The notes under the pieces: model-generated | The model's input: the letters and a program-made list of their open reading frames with translations, nothing else | The model's database searches: none | What the model was told of the DNA's origin: nothing | Source: Beverwykella pulmonaria | Lineage: Eukaryota; Ascomycota; Dothideomycetes; Pleosporales; Melanommataceae | DNA length: 64,000 nucleotides | Reading direction: 5' to 3' | Assembly: GCA_001599595.1 (NCBI GenBank) | Contig: BCHH01000001.1 | Location: forward strand, 2,575,837 to 2,639,836 | Translations under genes and position numbers: made by a program | Shown: positions 31,013 to 43,484 of the stretch, in pieces | Layout of the letters: each line of letters starts with the position of its first letter | Position numbering within the stretch: position 1 is the first letter of the stretch

Positions 31013-32798
31013 ATGACACCTCAACGTTCGATGGACGATGTGGAGAGCCAGAAGAGTAGGAGGATTGATCTCCCACTGTCCAACAACTCCACTGAGACAA
31101 CGTCACTGCAAAATGTTTCTACAACCTCTTCAATGAACTCAACGCATCCGGAAGAGCCCAACTGGCCTCGGTCATGGCGAGCCTATGCCTGCTGGCTAGG
31201 ATGCTTCTTCCTCATGTTCAACTCTTGGGGACTGGTCAACGCCTACGGAACGTTTGCGTCGTACTACGTTGGAAACTCCCTGCGTGAGACCGACCAACTT
31301 CAGCTCAATCTGATCGGATCTACACAGTCGTTCCTCGTGCTGCTCTTCTCTGGCCCTGTCGGACGACTTTTGGATGCTGGCCATTTCCGAAAGGTGATTG
31401 CCACTGGAGCTTTCCTAATCCCCTTTGGCATGTTCATGCTCTCCATTGCACACCCTACTGGCGATGGCGAGGCAAAGTATATCAATATTTGGGTCACTCA
31501 GGGATTCATTGTCGGATTGGGGATGGCTTGCTATTTCGTGTCTAGTTCTCAAGGTATGCATTTCCCCATTTCCACAGTATCTAGAGAGCACTGATAACAA
31601 GTAATAGTCACAGCGACATGGTTCCCCAACCGCAAAGGTCTCGCAGTTGGCATAGTAGCGTGCGGTGCCAGCGTTGCAGGTGTCGTCTACCCAACTATGA
31701 CCCGTTTCCTCATCGATGCTATCGGCTTCAACAACGCTGTCCGTACAGTTGCTGGCCTTGTCACTTTGACCTCTTTATTCTCTCTTATCTTTGCGGCGCC
31801 CAATCCTGCACACAATCATCCCAGGCCACAGAGTTATCGCAAACTCAAGACGTGGATCGACACTGAAGCCTTCCGGAACAAGTCATTCTGCTGGTTCACT
31901 GCTGCAGTTGCATTCCTCTTCCTCGGCTTCTATCCCGTATTCTTCAACCTTGAAGAGGTATAGCAGACATATTTCCGCTCAATGACAAATATACTAACTT
32001 AAACAGTGGGCAGCAGTATATGGCTACGGGACCCGCGCTGGCACTATAACTGGCATCATGAAATTCAAATCACCTACCCTGGAGCCCCTCCAAACTTTCT
32101 GGCTCCTCACGATCATGAACGGCGCCTCCACCTTTGGCCGACTCACCATGGCCCTCTTCTGTGACAAAACAGGTCAATTGAACATGCATATCTGCGCTCA
32201 GATCATCTCTTCTATATTCGTCCTCGTTTTCTGGACCTTTGCCAAGAGCACCGCAGCTGCCATCGCGTTCTGCGTCTGCTTCGGCATAACGAGCGGCGCT
32301 GTCATCGGGCTTCCACCAGCCTCCATCGCCAACATCTTGTCCTGCACCTACAGCACGCCTGAAACCAAACACATTGCGCACTCTAAGCTCGGACAGTGGA
32401 CTGGAATGATGTACAGCTTCGCCGCCATTCCTTCCCTTGTCGGCCCTGTCGTCGCCGGCCATCTCGTTTCCAAGTACCGGACCTACGTCACTGTACAAAT
32501 GTGGTCAGGCACAAACCTCCTCCTCTCCGCCATCTGTATGTTAGCTGCGAGGTGGTACCTGCCATGTATGGATGGCGAGCGTGTGAGTCCTAAACTTGCT
32601 CGTATACTAGGTCGTAAGTCCCAGTTCTCGGAGAAGGGCAAGGAGAGCGATTCCTCGGATTCTGAGGACTTTCTCGAGGGCATCTCGCAGGCGAACACAC
32701 GAGTGTCAAGTGCGATAATGAGCAGGCAGGTCTCGGGAGAGAAGCTGCGTACTGTCGATGGGAGCGGGGTGGTATCGGGCTCCAACCGGGGCGTTTGA
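31013..32798 (+). CDS. MFS transporter, monocarboxylate porter (MCT) type
   Basis: Exons 31013-31553, 31608-31957 and 32007-32798 (introns 54 and 49 bp; the second has branch site ATACTAAC) give 560 residues. A Ser/Thr-rich cytosolic N-terminus (about 60 residues) is followed by 12 hydrophobic segments in two groups of six. Family features: ACWLGCFFLMFNSWGLVNAYGTFASYY in the first helix region, STQSFLVLLFSGPVGRLLD after helix 2, and WFPNRKGLAVGIVACGASVAG between helices 4 and 5, all typical of fungal MCT-like permeases (relatives of yeast Mch4/Mch5). Substrates in the family include riboflavin and monocarboxylates, but no substrate can be assigned here. The C-terminus has a Ser/Asp cluster (SDSSDSEDF) suited to phosphorylation. 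Confidence 0.92.
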
Positions 32799-35700
32799 GG
32801 GGGGAAGAAACAACTAAACCCTGCTGTTATCTCATTTCTTGCTCTTGCTGAATGTGCATGGGTTTTGGGATGGGATTTAAGGGGCTTGAAGTTCCGTTTG
32901 GAATATTAAACCGATTACGACTACCAGTTGCAAGATGCTTCCGCACCCCAAGTGGGCAGCGGCATCTTACAGCATCATTTCACGACACGTCACGGCTTTG
33001 GAAGAGGAGGCGTTTTGTTTTATTTCTTTTTCTTTTTCTTCTACTTCTTCTTCTTCTTCTTCTACTACTTCTACCACTACTTTTGCTTCTTGTTTTGTTT
33101 GGTTAAGGTGGTTTGGAGCTAGAGTCAGCATAGGGAATGGCGATGCCATAAATAGATTAGATAGACGACGGCGCGCTCCCTACTACTAGGTCGAGGCCCT
33201 TGAAGAAATTGCAATTCCAAAGTTTTTATACTAGGCTTCTTTGCGAGTGATGATGGTTGTGATGGTGGTTGTGATGGTTGGGCTGCAATACGTACAGCTG
33301 CAAAGCGTCTCGGTTATTTGATACTTCACAGTGCTATAGTAGAGCACATATAGCATGTCGTCAATCGTTTATACATCTCGCCAGGTGGGTTTCGAGTATA
33401 TATCACGCTGCATACTGGACCCCTAACTACTTGGATGTTTATCTGCCAGAGCCTCACGTATCGCGATCGGCGTCGCCATTCCCATTGGCCAAAAAAATAA
33501 AAAATAAACAACAACCGCCTAGACCCACCCGCGGGCTGTAAGTCCAACTATGGAGGCCGGTGAAAAGAAAGAGGATATCAAATCAAGCGTAGGCACCCGT
33601 CTGCCTAGCACGCTTGTCGCGCTTGGTGCCTTAAATGGTGCACTTGGAGGTACGTGAGTCCTGGGAGAGCTTAGAAGCTTGGCTGTGGCGAGGTGATTGC
33701 GCGTCGGCGTTGGTGGCGGGCTTTGCAGACTCGCGGGTTGGTGATTGCAAGGTGCTGACAGCAAATAGTGTCTATGTGATATGGTGGTCCCGGAAGGTCC
33801 CGCGATGCATGACGTGTAGATGGGAAGAAGAGAAGGCGCGGGGAGCCATGCCGGCCAAGACGAGCAATTCAACAGAACAGCGTGTCTGTGAGATGCACCG
33901 TCTCCCGTGAGTGGACCTTGTACCACGATCGGTATCGATGGGAGAGAAATCCCTTCTTCCAGCTCTCTTCCGGCAATTGTAATATGGCGCCCAGATATTA
34001 GTAATGGAGACTCAAACGCTGCAGCGAATAACTTGGAGCGGAGCAATTTCAGCTTGCATCTTCGTGCATATACGAAGAGGCTCAAGTCAGGTTGCCGTAC
34101 TTAGTGGCGGCAAAGGCGCGCGCGAAGGATCTTCTGTGCAAAGCCCCCACCATGCGCTTTGATTCGATACTCCTGGAAAGATGGGGTTCCAAGATGAGAG
34201 GTTGTGGAGAGATGGATTGCAGGGAGACAAGATATTTGCGTATGGAGCATTAGGAGGGAATATTAAATCCTAGATGTGTAGTATTACGTTCGATATGCTC
34301 TGCGCAAGCAAGCTGATGGCTGGGTGACAGATGTGCCTCTCGCAGCATGCACGTGCAACAGCCCGGATTTGAGGCCACGTGCATCCCTTCCCACCTTGGT
34401 CACAAATTCGAAGGAATGTTGTAGTTTTCCTGGATACGGATGAAATTGTCTGATAATCCCAACAGCGTGGAGAAGTCTTCGATCCACGGCAGTTGTTCAG
34501 ATGCTCGGGATCGGGGGAAGTCGGATGCTGGGAAAGTGGACTGAGAAGTACAGATATGCAGCCCGGTGTCTAGGCACCGGAAAATGTTGCTATTTGCTCT
34601 CCATTGTCAGTTAAGGCGTACGCTAGGGTGAACTGCCAACACATATGTGTGATTTTCATTATCGCATTTCCTTCTGAATCCATGTGCCACATTTGCACCC
34701 AGAGATGAAGGTCAGCACATGTCTCAAAGTCTGCATGAACAAGAGTATTTGAGGTTCCAGATGGCACACGGCACATGTGAGCACCTTGCTAGCCGTCACA
34801 GCTTCCCCATACGCCAAACTATAATCTCGAACAAGATATACGCAAAGCGAAGCCCAACAACACTGAGAAATTGTTACATTCCGGCAAAAGAAACAACAGC
34901 CCAACCGGGTCAAATGAAGAGTGCGGCTGAGAGGATACTGAAAATGCCAGGGCGAAAGTAAAGTTCATACAGTTGTGGTATTAGTCCACAGCATAGAGCT
35001 CCACATTCTGTCCGTGTCCATTTCGAATGTAAAATTCGTGATTCAAATGACCGAGAAGGCAACAATGACATATACTCCAGATTGTGGGGTGGAGAACCAA
35101 CAACCGCTATGTCGATAGTCTAGTGCAGCCCAGCCGCCGAGGTCGAGGCTTATGCAAGGATCGAAATCCATGTGCACATCTCTCTATCCCTCCGGGAAGA
35201 TTTTCTTTTTTGGTCTTTTTAGATAAGGGTAACTGGAGAGCAGGTACATCACCGTGGATTTCGGTAGAGCAAGTTGCTTTGAAAGAAGACTCAAATCTTG
35301 GACGACAGACTTTACAAGCCATGCGCCCTGCCTCTATAGTTTCTTATCTTTGATGGCACGTCTATGAGGATTAAAGCCTATCAGTCAGAACATAAGCGTA
35401 GACCATTAGAGGTTAGAAAATATACCAAACCTAGAGCTCATTTCCCAAACCCTTTGATCCTGGAGGGTCCGAATTCTCACCCAAGCCGGGACAAGTCAAA
35501 GAAGATTTGAGAGTCCCTTGGACGTGCCATGGTGCACAAGGCTCGTTCCAGCCTCCATGCAGCGGGAGCCAAGTTCAGAGCTGAGCCCAGAAGTCTTGTC
35601 GCAGCACCTCCTCTTGGGCACTTTCCATTCACCGTTCCTGAAGTGCTGACGAATTTTCAGCCCCACACTCATAAAGATTACGTCTCGTGACCACCTAAAG

Positions 35701-36382
35701 GTATACAAGGTGGTAATTAGGAAGGGACTTTGATGTTGTTGAGGCCTATGAACCTCGCCCAAGCCTCTAGGCGTCCTTGGCGTTTCCATCCTGATGATCC
35801 ATGGGCTTTCGAATCCTACTTGCGTCGTCAAATTGTTTCACCGCGAGACTATTGTTTTGTGATACCGAAGACCCGACAAGGGAATATCTAGGATGAACTC
35901 TATCCGTCTTGGGGTTTGCGGAACGATCCGCTTCATGGCTCAAAGGCGAACTAGTGTCCGAATGGAACATGCCAAGACGAGCAAAGAGTGCAACTGAGCA
36001 AATTCCAAGAGCGGAATTATATACGTGATTGACTGATGGATAGTGTATGCAGAAGGGATATGAACGAAATGATGGAGGCTAACGTACGCAAGGATCAAAT
36101 TGATGCCATGCTTCAAGAAAGGAGAGATGGAAGATGAAAATTAACGCGATCGAGTGGAACCATGAGCGATCCACTCGCCAAGAAACACCACCCATGCAAA
36201 TATGGATGCACAGCTCCCAGCACCGCAAACCTTGCGTGATAGAATCAACTAGAAGAAAAACAACCTATGCCGACCGTAACCCCGCAGGGAACGAAGAATC
36301 GTGGTACGTCGAAACACATAGACTGACTAAAACGGACGCCTACACAGCTAGAGATATGCTCATTGTACTTGGTATATTCGTG
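32799..36382. other. 3.6 kb gene-poor stretch
   Basis: No supportable gene. A pyrimidine microsatellite (TTC/TTTTTC units) occupies about 33016-33100. Short open frames at 33519-34085 (-) and 34659-34961 (both strands) lack motifs. A small GATGGTTGTGATGGTGG repeat is near 33250. The right end is the 3' flank of LDB17. Confidence 0.4.
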
Positions 36383-38005
36383 TCACTGCACCATATCCTT
36401 CCCTCTACTTGGTGTCTGCACTCCAGGTTTCTCCGTGTGGGCAGCAACTTCAAGTACGCTCGTCGCACTGTCTCCACGTACACTCATTCCTAGTGTGCGT
36501 CGCGCAAGCTCCTTCTGGCCATTTCCCAGTACATGTACATCATCGGTGATAGGAGACTGGGTTGCACTTGTCCCGCCGTTTGCTTCCGAGAGGCCTTTCG
36601 GATCGGTTGTCGGCGACTGTAACCATTGCACATCGGTGCAACGTTTGACAAGTCGTAAGGTAGTTTCGTCGACGGGCGCAAAATGGTTGCCGCTAGTAAC
36701 GAGTAGATGAAGTAGTCTGAGGACTTCTTCGCGCTTGTAGTGGGGCGGTTTGCTGATCTGACTATTGGACAGGATAGGGTATAGAACCCGAAGGTAGGTA
36801 TGTCGTAAGGCATTTGCAGCGGGAGAATCGGAGGGTAGATCGATCAGATTCCGGAGGATGACGTCAACTAAAACATGGAGATCGTTTGTGTAGAAGTACT
36901 CTGCGGTAGTGGGATTTCCAAAGACAAGATAGAGAACCTTCAGTATTAGAAGCTGAAGAGAAGTCTCCGACTCCCGGTTCAGGAGAAGGATCAGATTGCA
37001 ACCGAACGTTTTGTACGTCATGCCATGAGTTGAGAGAGCTTTGATTACTCGGTTCGTAACTCCAGAACGGCCGTTCGCGTGTTGAGTTGTGGAAGCAACC
37101 AAGTATTGTTCGTTCAGGACCAGCTTCCTTGGAGTCAGTACTGAACGGATATAGGCATCGAAATACGTACCAGAACGCGAATTACGGGATAATGATATGG
37201 GTCATCAGCATCATCAGATGCCCCTTCTATAATTTCCAGAAGATATATAATGAAGGCATCATCTACGGCATCTGTAGGAAAGGTCAGTCAGATGCTCAGT
37301 ATCCACTTCCACAGTCCATGGACGCAGTGCGCAAAAGGGTTGGTCATACTCAAATCTTCCCAGCTTAGTCGCTGTATTCGCGAAGACTCATACATGAGTT
37401 CTAATAGCATCTGATGCAGCCGGGTGTCTTCCTGTACACTCGGCATCTGAATCAACTCCACCAGTCGTTGGAAGACGCCCTCTGTCTGCATCATCTCGAA
37501 TGTGACATCGTTTCCATTATTTCGGCCGTCGTATAGGAGGAATGCAGCGACTAAATGCAGCGTCGGGTTATCGTCCTCCTGGTATTATGGTTAGCTCTGC
37601 CGCGTGCTCTGCCCGTAACTATTTTTTTCACCTGCAAAAGACAATATATTATCTGGCGCCGCACGTATTCCTTATGCGCCGTGAAGAGCTCGCCCTCTAT
37701 GAGGCGGTACACGCATTTCGCAATGTTGTAGTCCGTCTGGAGGTACTCGGCTGTGCGTGGTCAATAAATGGTCAATAGGCGGGAAAATGGAGGTGCCATA
37801 CACCTGTAGTTGGTGGTAACGTTGAGGTAGGAGCGCAGGGAATTGTCTATGATTTCTTCCTCATGACAGCGGGTCGACACAATATCGTCGAGCTCTATGT
37901 AGCAGGTTAGCTGCTGCTGCGAACCGCAAGAGTGGGGTCATGTGTTGCCTCACCATCCCAGAATTGCTGCTCATTCTCGAGGTTATACGACACCTCAAAC
38001 GCCAT
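36383..38005 (-). CDS. LDB17: SPIN90/Ldb17 family actin-assembly protein
   Basis: Six exons, all frame-consistent: 37954-38005, 37802-37894, 37632-37750, 37350-37578, 37171-37271 and 36383-37123, giving 444 residues. The family signature is unmistakable: MAFEVSYNLENEQQFWD at the start, LDDIVSTRCHEEEIIDNSLR, EDDNPTLHLVAAFLLYDGRN, YHYPVIRVLLVLNEQYLVA, LILLLNRE and FYTNDLHVLVDVILRNL followed by LRHTYLRVLYPIL. SPIN90/Dip1/Ldb17 proteins activate the Arp2/3 complex without a pre-existing filament and so start actin networks at endocytic sites. The C-terminus lacks the long Pro-rich tail of some fungal members. The second intron has two possible donors; only the GTATGG one keeps the frame. Confidence 0.9.
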
Positions 38006-38474
38006 GCTGGGGTCGCGGATGCGGATAGGTCCCTAGATTCATCCTCTCCGACGGTGCGAGCAGAGGGCTTTAGTGGAGAGAGTGGCGACCGTGGGCTGAG
38101 GAGCTATCGTCGTCGAGGTGATGAGAAACCGCGGTTCCAAGCGCCGGTAATTTCTCGGCGAGACTGTTCCCGTTTCGGCGTAGCTCATTGCTTATGCGTT
38201 CTTTCAGGGGTATTCAGCCTCAGTGAAGCTAAACGCGCCTTAGCATAGTTCATGCGTGCTCATGAATTCACTATGTGGTGAAGGATTCCTGAGAATAGGT
38301 TCTGTGGGCTGGCAGGTGAAAGTCTGGGAAAAGCCCCGAGCAAATTCCGAGAGGCAATCATTCGCTCAATCCTACTTTCGTAATCGAAACTCATTAGTAT
38401 ATGAAGAATCCTGTACATAGCACTTGTAAAATCACAACTTCGATTTCCTAGCACCTCCATCGGCACCAAATCTC

Positions 38475-41400
38475 TCAAGCCCCCTTAACACCTTCCACCA
38501 AAGCACTCCAACCCTCCTTGCACCAAGGCGCCAACACCACGGCCCTCTGCGCATCCTTCACATCGCCCGTGCCAGAAAAAGCTTTAGCCAAACCCCTCGC
38601 GTCTAGAACACCAATAGGTGGCACACTCCTCCTCGCCGTCTCTCTCGCCATGATAGCCGCAAACCCTTCTCCTGAGGTCTCAGCAAGTTCTTGCCAACCA
38701 GTGTGTTTCCAAGGAGCCATGACAACGGTGCGCCGGGCTTCGTTCAACTCTTCCTGTTCGCCGCCTAGCAGCACCGCAATAGCCTCAGTGATTTTTTCCA
38801 CACGGGCGATTTCGTGTGGAGTTAATTTTGCGTCCGTCCGTAAGGCCGAGAGGTCGTCTTTGACAGCCTCCATGGTGTCCACGTCATCATCAAGTACAGC
38901 CATTGCACCGAGTAACGTCACAATGCCGACGTGTTTACTCCACTTTTCCGCAGCAGTAAACAACTGCTCTCTAGCAACCTCTTTCTCGGTCTCACCACCC
39001 TTTGCCCATAGCACCTCAGCGAGTAGGCAGATTATATCTGGATGCGAGCTGGTGACTTCTAAAGACGTGCGAAAATGTGGTATGCTAGCATCAAGATCCT
39101 CATTGTGGTAGTGGGCAAGCCCAGCGGTCAGTCTTGCACCGAGTCTTGTGTTGTTGAGCTGTTCCGAAGATAGTACTGTTTGGCCTGATGTAGTGTCGAA
39201 GTCCTCAAGAAGGGAAAGAGCTGTTTCTGCTTCCTCCACGGCCTCGACGTAGGACTCGGTGGCCAGCAAATTCCGAGCAAGATCGGTCTTAGCTTGCGCA
39301 TACTGTGCCAGGGCCGATTCCGATTCCGAACCCTCGTATTCTAGCTCAGCAGCGTCACAGATTGTTGTTAAAGCACCTATGGCGGCCTCGTGATTTCCAA
39401 TCCGCTCTAGAAACAGTGCGGCGAGGTGCTTGTGAGGTATGTCGTACGGAGCTTGGAAGTTTAGCTGGTGGAGTGCGAATAGTGGCTGAATCAAGTGAGT
39501 GATGTTGTTTACAGCCGATGGAGACGACACTAAATAGTCAAAGGTTGAGACGGCATATTGGCGCTTCGTGAGTAGAGAAGATGAGTCCGACAGTTCAAAT
39601 GCGTGCGTAAAGTGTGAAAGCGCTTCTTTTGCGTCCCCGAACAGTAGAGCGATAATTCCTTCACCCACCCAAGCCAACGCATATTCCGGGTCGGTGGACT
39701 GAGCGCGCGAAAATGCGACATGAGCGAGCTCCTGGTCATTTTGGAGTAGGTAAAGCGTTCCAAGATTAGTCCAAGCGCGGACGCTGCGCTCATTTAGGTG
39801 AAGTGACCTTACGAACGCGTGCTGCGCAACCTTCGGACTCAATGTAGTAGTAATAACTCCGAGAGAGTTCCAAAACTCGGAGTTCCCAGCTTCCAATTCG
39901 ATAGCCCGCTTGAAGCATTTCATGGCTGCTCGAAGAAACCTCGACAATGATCCATCCTTTAGCTCTTGTTGTAAACAGACATGTGCCCGATATTCCGTCC
40001 AACCCAAATTATACCAAGCAACTGCTTGAGCGTGAACATCGCCTGCGCAGCTGATCATCGCTCGCTTCTGGGCCAATATAGACGTCATAATGATAGGCAA
40101 AACTGGCGGGCCCTGCATTCCACCTGACGCTAGTAATTCAAGATCGGCTTTGCTAACCCCATCTATGTCCTTGTGGGCATCATAGTCAACCTCGACCTCT
40201 GACTTGGTCTGGAGCAGCTCCACCACGGCCTTCGACGGAAACCTAGTGAGCTTCTCTTGGACCCAGCTGAACAGGGTACAGGCATCCCCAATGGCCTTCC
40301 AAAGATTGAAAGCATCCGGTTTGTACTCAATGATATTGGTCGCAGTTTCAATAGCTTTCACTGCGCTGTCGGCGGCCTCGCCAAAGAAGCCGGTCTCGAC
40401 GCATCGCCAGCCCTTCTCAACCAAAGTTTGAAGTAGCGCAATAGAAACTCCAAATTCCTTGGACCTCTCGCTCAAAACTTCCTCATAGCTCTTGATAGCG
40501 GCGTCAAACTCGCCTAGTTCTCGGTTCACATTTGCCAGCATGTACTTTGTAAACCAGCTCCCTTCTATGGCCTTCTTCATCACAATTCCATCCGTTGGGT
40601 TCTCGGCATGGTTGAAGGCGCGCTGTGCGGAGTTGTACCGGCCAGAGTTGTGATAACTCTCGCCAAGACCAACATACGAATGGTAGTCGTCCGGGCTAAT
40701 CCGAAGCGCTGAGAGGAATGAGATGATACTCTTCTGGTACTCCTGCTTGTTCATCTGGACAACACCGAGAGCGGAGAACGGCCAGCTGACTGACTTCTTC
40801 TTGGATCCCGGTGCGGCTCGGACCTTTCCTGAATCAACGACTCGTTGAGATACAACCTCAACGATGTCCCACTCGCCCTGGTCAGCGAAAGATCGAGCAA
40901 GCCGTTCGGCGGCGACAATCTCCGATGGGGAGAGCTCGAAGGCTTTTTGGAAGCACTGTCTCGCTCGTTTGCGATCCTTGCTGTAGTCTTCATAGTACAT
41001 TCCGAGTTTGGTATACGCTGGAGCAAAGTTTGGATCTGCCTTGATAGCAGCGAGGAACTTGGCGTAAGAACCTTGACGGCTCTTCCGAGCTGCTCTTGAA
41101 GGGTCCAGTTCCCACATGCAGACACCAATTCGGTACAGCGTCTGGGCTCGCAGCTCCCGGCCACGCTGTTTCGAAGGATCCATCTGGGGGTAGCCTAGGT
41201 ACTCCTCTAGTCTGGAAAGCCCAGTTTGATAGTCGCCACTCAAGGCCTGACACCAAGCCGCCTCTGCACCAATGTGCCCATTTTCAGGGTCTTGTTTCAA
41301 CGCCTGTTCCAGAAATTCGATAGCCTGTGAATGCTCCTCCTCTTCTTCAAGGATGAGGCCTATGCCGATTAGTGCTGAAGTGAATTGGGGCTTCCGCTTT

Positions 41401-41992
41401 AGAATGGAGCGAAATATCCCTTTCGCTTCGGGATGGTTTCTTGGCGTCTGATAGTAGACTAGAGCGGTGGCAAGAGTGCTACTCAGTGCATCCTTGATCC
41501 TACAAGAGGTCAACACCATGACCTTCAACTTCAGAAAACTGCACACCTTTGAAGAGACAAGTCCATCTTTCTTGACTCTGCCGCAGCGAGTTTCAGACCC
41601 GTTCGGGTGGTCTCGACAGCGCTCTCATACTCTTCCAACGAGAGGTAGTAGTCTCCGAGCAGGCAATGAGCGAGTGGCGAGGTCTTTGCTTCCGATATTC
41701 CATCCTATACTGGTGTGAGTCTCACACTTAAGATCACGTGTCGCACAGAACCCACAGTCATCATGATTAAACAGTCCTCCTGCGTATAAGGCATATTGAG
41801 AGCTACACCGCCCTCGCTCAGATCTGGCTCCTCTGAATCATCTGGATCAAGCGGATACTTGGATACACCGCTCTTGAGATAACCCGTGAGTACCTTCGAA
41901 AGACCTTCCTGCGGGAATAATTCGACATATTGCCTCAGCGTCTGGATGTCAAGGTCCAGCAAGTCGTGAGCGCTGTCTACGTGTGACGCCAT
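38475..41992 (-). CDS. SKI3: Ski3 C-terminal part (TPR superhelix), as a separate gene
   Basis: Exons 41756-41992, 41547-41704 and 38475-41499 (introns 51 and 47 bp) give 1139 residues. It starts MASHVDSAHDLLDLD then LRQYVELFPQEGLSKVLTGY, which in intact fungal Ski3 lies about 290 residues into the protein, not at the start. The rest is a series of TPR units (for example LLGDYYLSLEEYESAVE, AWYNLGWTEYRA, AWTNLGTLYLLQNDQELA) and ends in the usual Ski3 tail (APWKHTGWQELAE ... APWCKEGWSALVEGV). Ski3 is the scaffold of the cytoplasmic Ski complex (Ski2-Ski3-Ski8) that feeds mRNA to the exosome. The missing N-terminal part is encoded on the opposite strand at 42341-43257; 288 plus 1139 residues sums to a normal Ski3 length. 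The ATG lies in a good context (GCCACCATGG). Confidence 0.9.
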
Positions 41993-42340
41993 GGTGGCTA
42001 CAGACCTTGGCCAACACAACGAAGCGTCTTTGGAGGTGGGCAGCGAGCCGTTAATAAGATAAGAAATAACAGGAAAAAGGAGCGTGGCAGGGCGAATGAA
42101 TGACCTTAAGTGGCAGGCGTGAGGGAATGAGGGAAAGCCCAGCCGTGGTGTTTGTGCGCGCTCGTAGGGCTGAAATAAATTTGACGCTAGTAAATTGGCG
42201 CTAATTCATCCCACTTCAAAGATTCCATCGCTACGAAAGACTCCGTGCAAACTTTCCTTTCATCATGGCATATATATAGCCAGCTACGCTTAACAGCGTG
42301 CTGCACATTTCGCTTCCTGTGCCTTCATTCCAACCCTATC
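41993..42340. promoter_or_regulatory. 348 bp shared divergent promoter of the two SKI3 halves
   Basis: Lies between the start codons of the C-terminal (-) and N-terminal (+) SKI3 genes. A TATATATAG sequence is at about 42269-42277, near the + gene; a pyrimidine-rich leader precedes its ATG. If the split arose by inversion, this was the original SKI3 promoter and now serves both halves. Confidence 0.55.
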
Positions 42341-43257
42341 ATGTCCACCAAATCCGCCCTCAAAGCCGCGAAGACGGCAATTGAAGCGAAGAGGTGGGAT
42401 GACGCCAAAGAGCAGGCCCTCGTTGTGCTAGAGAAAGACCCTCAGAACTACTGGGCGAATCTCTTCCTAGGCCGCGCATACGAGGGTCTCGGCAAGTTCG
42501 AGGATGCCGCAAAGGGCTACACCGACGCGACTAGGATCAAACCTGAGGAAGCGAACGCATGGCTCGGTCTTCGAGGCCTGTACGAGAAGCAGGCGGCTGC
42601 GAAAGTGGACGAGAACACACAGGTGGGACTGAAGCTGGCAGAAATATTTGCGGAAGCGTACGTCGCATTCTATACAGCCTGTTTGAACAATGCTAACATT
42701 GCAGCAGAGATGACGCGCACAAATCTCAAACCGCAATCAACAAGCTCGTCGATTTCGCGCGCAAGCACGGCACGAAACCACAATACGCCCGCGCACTCGA
42801 AACCCAACTGCCCACATCCCCCGTCTATGCATACCTACAAGGCCGTCTGCCCAACCCTGCAGCAGTCTACACGCGGCTTGCTGAGATCTACGAAGACGAA
42901 GAGAAAAGGACAATTGATACGCAAATCGCAGAGCGCAAGACGCGTCTCGGTGCGACTGCTGAGAGCGTCAATGTTCAGGTGAAGCAGGAGGTGTACGGCA
43001 AGAGCGAGCTTGAGGGAATTTACGAGCAGATCATCAATTGGACGAACGATGATGAGCTACGGCGGGAATACGAGGAGAAGCTGCTGCAACGAGCTTATGA
43101 TACCCTTCTGGTGTTGCCAGCGGGAAAGAAGGCGGATAAGAGGGATAAGGTGATGAAGTTGGCTCACGACATGGTCATCATCAAGCATCCGTTCCTGCTT
43201 GCATGGCAAATCGAGCTCGAGTGGAGGTCTTCTGGGGCCGACGTGGAGGCCTATTGA
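42341..43257 (+). CDS. SKI3: Ski3 N-terminal part, as a separate gene
   Basis: Exons 42341-42657 and 42708-43257 join in phase 2 across a 50 bp intron (GTACGT; branch GCTAAC; GCAGCAG), giving 288 residues. The product reads exactly like the start of fungal Ski3: ALKAAKTAIEAKRWDDAKEQ, NYWANLFLGRAYEGLGKFEDA (TPR), LPTSPVYAYLQGRLPNPA, NWTNDDELRREYEEKLLQR, YDTLLVLPAGKKADKRDKV and HDMVIIKHPFLLAWQIELEW. It then stops after ten unrelated residues, at the point where intact Ski3 continues with the sequence that opens the minus-strand gene. Nothing appears to be lost at the junction. In yeast the N-terminal arm of Ski3 contacts Ski2 and gates it, so the two products would have to assemble to replace one protein. 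Confidence 0.9.
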
Positions 43258-43484
43258 TCTTGGAAGAGCCTTGATACTTGGTCACTTTGGGTGTTCTTGG
43301 GGGCATCTACGGATTCATCGACTGGCGTAGAACGGATGGAAACAAGAAAACGGCTTTCATAATTCACGTCTTCGGAGATATCCCTATTCATTTTTTTTTA
43401 GAATTGCAACGTAAATGCAACTATTACCCATACTCTGATGCCCATCTGAATTGACAGTCCGTGAACACCGCACTTGCTAATCCC

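Noticed and set aside
33016..33100. TTC-rich array considered as a CRISPR-like or regulatory repeat
   Set aside because: Plain pyrimidine microsatellite without spacers; CRISPR arrays are not expected in fungi.
33519..34085. 188-codon - strand frame
   Set aside because: Pro/Ser/His-rich with no domain; composition fits a chance frame in GC-rich intergenic DNA.
42245..42340. Upstream in-frame ATG that would extend the Ski3 N-terminal gene by 32 residues
   Set aside because: The extra residues are unlike Ski3 and include the TATATATAG sequence; the family start is MSTKSALKAAK at 42341.
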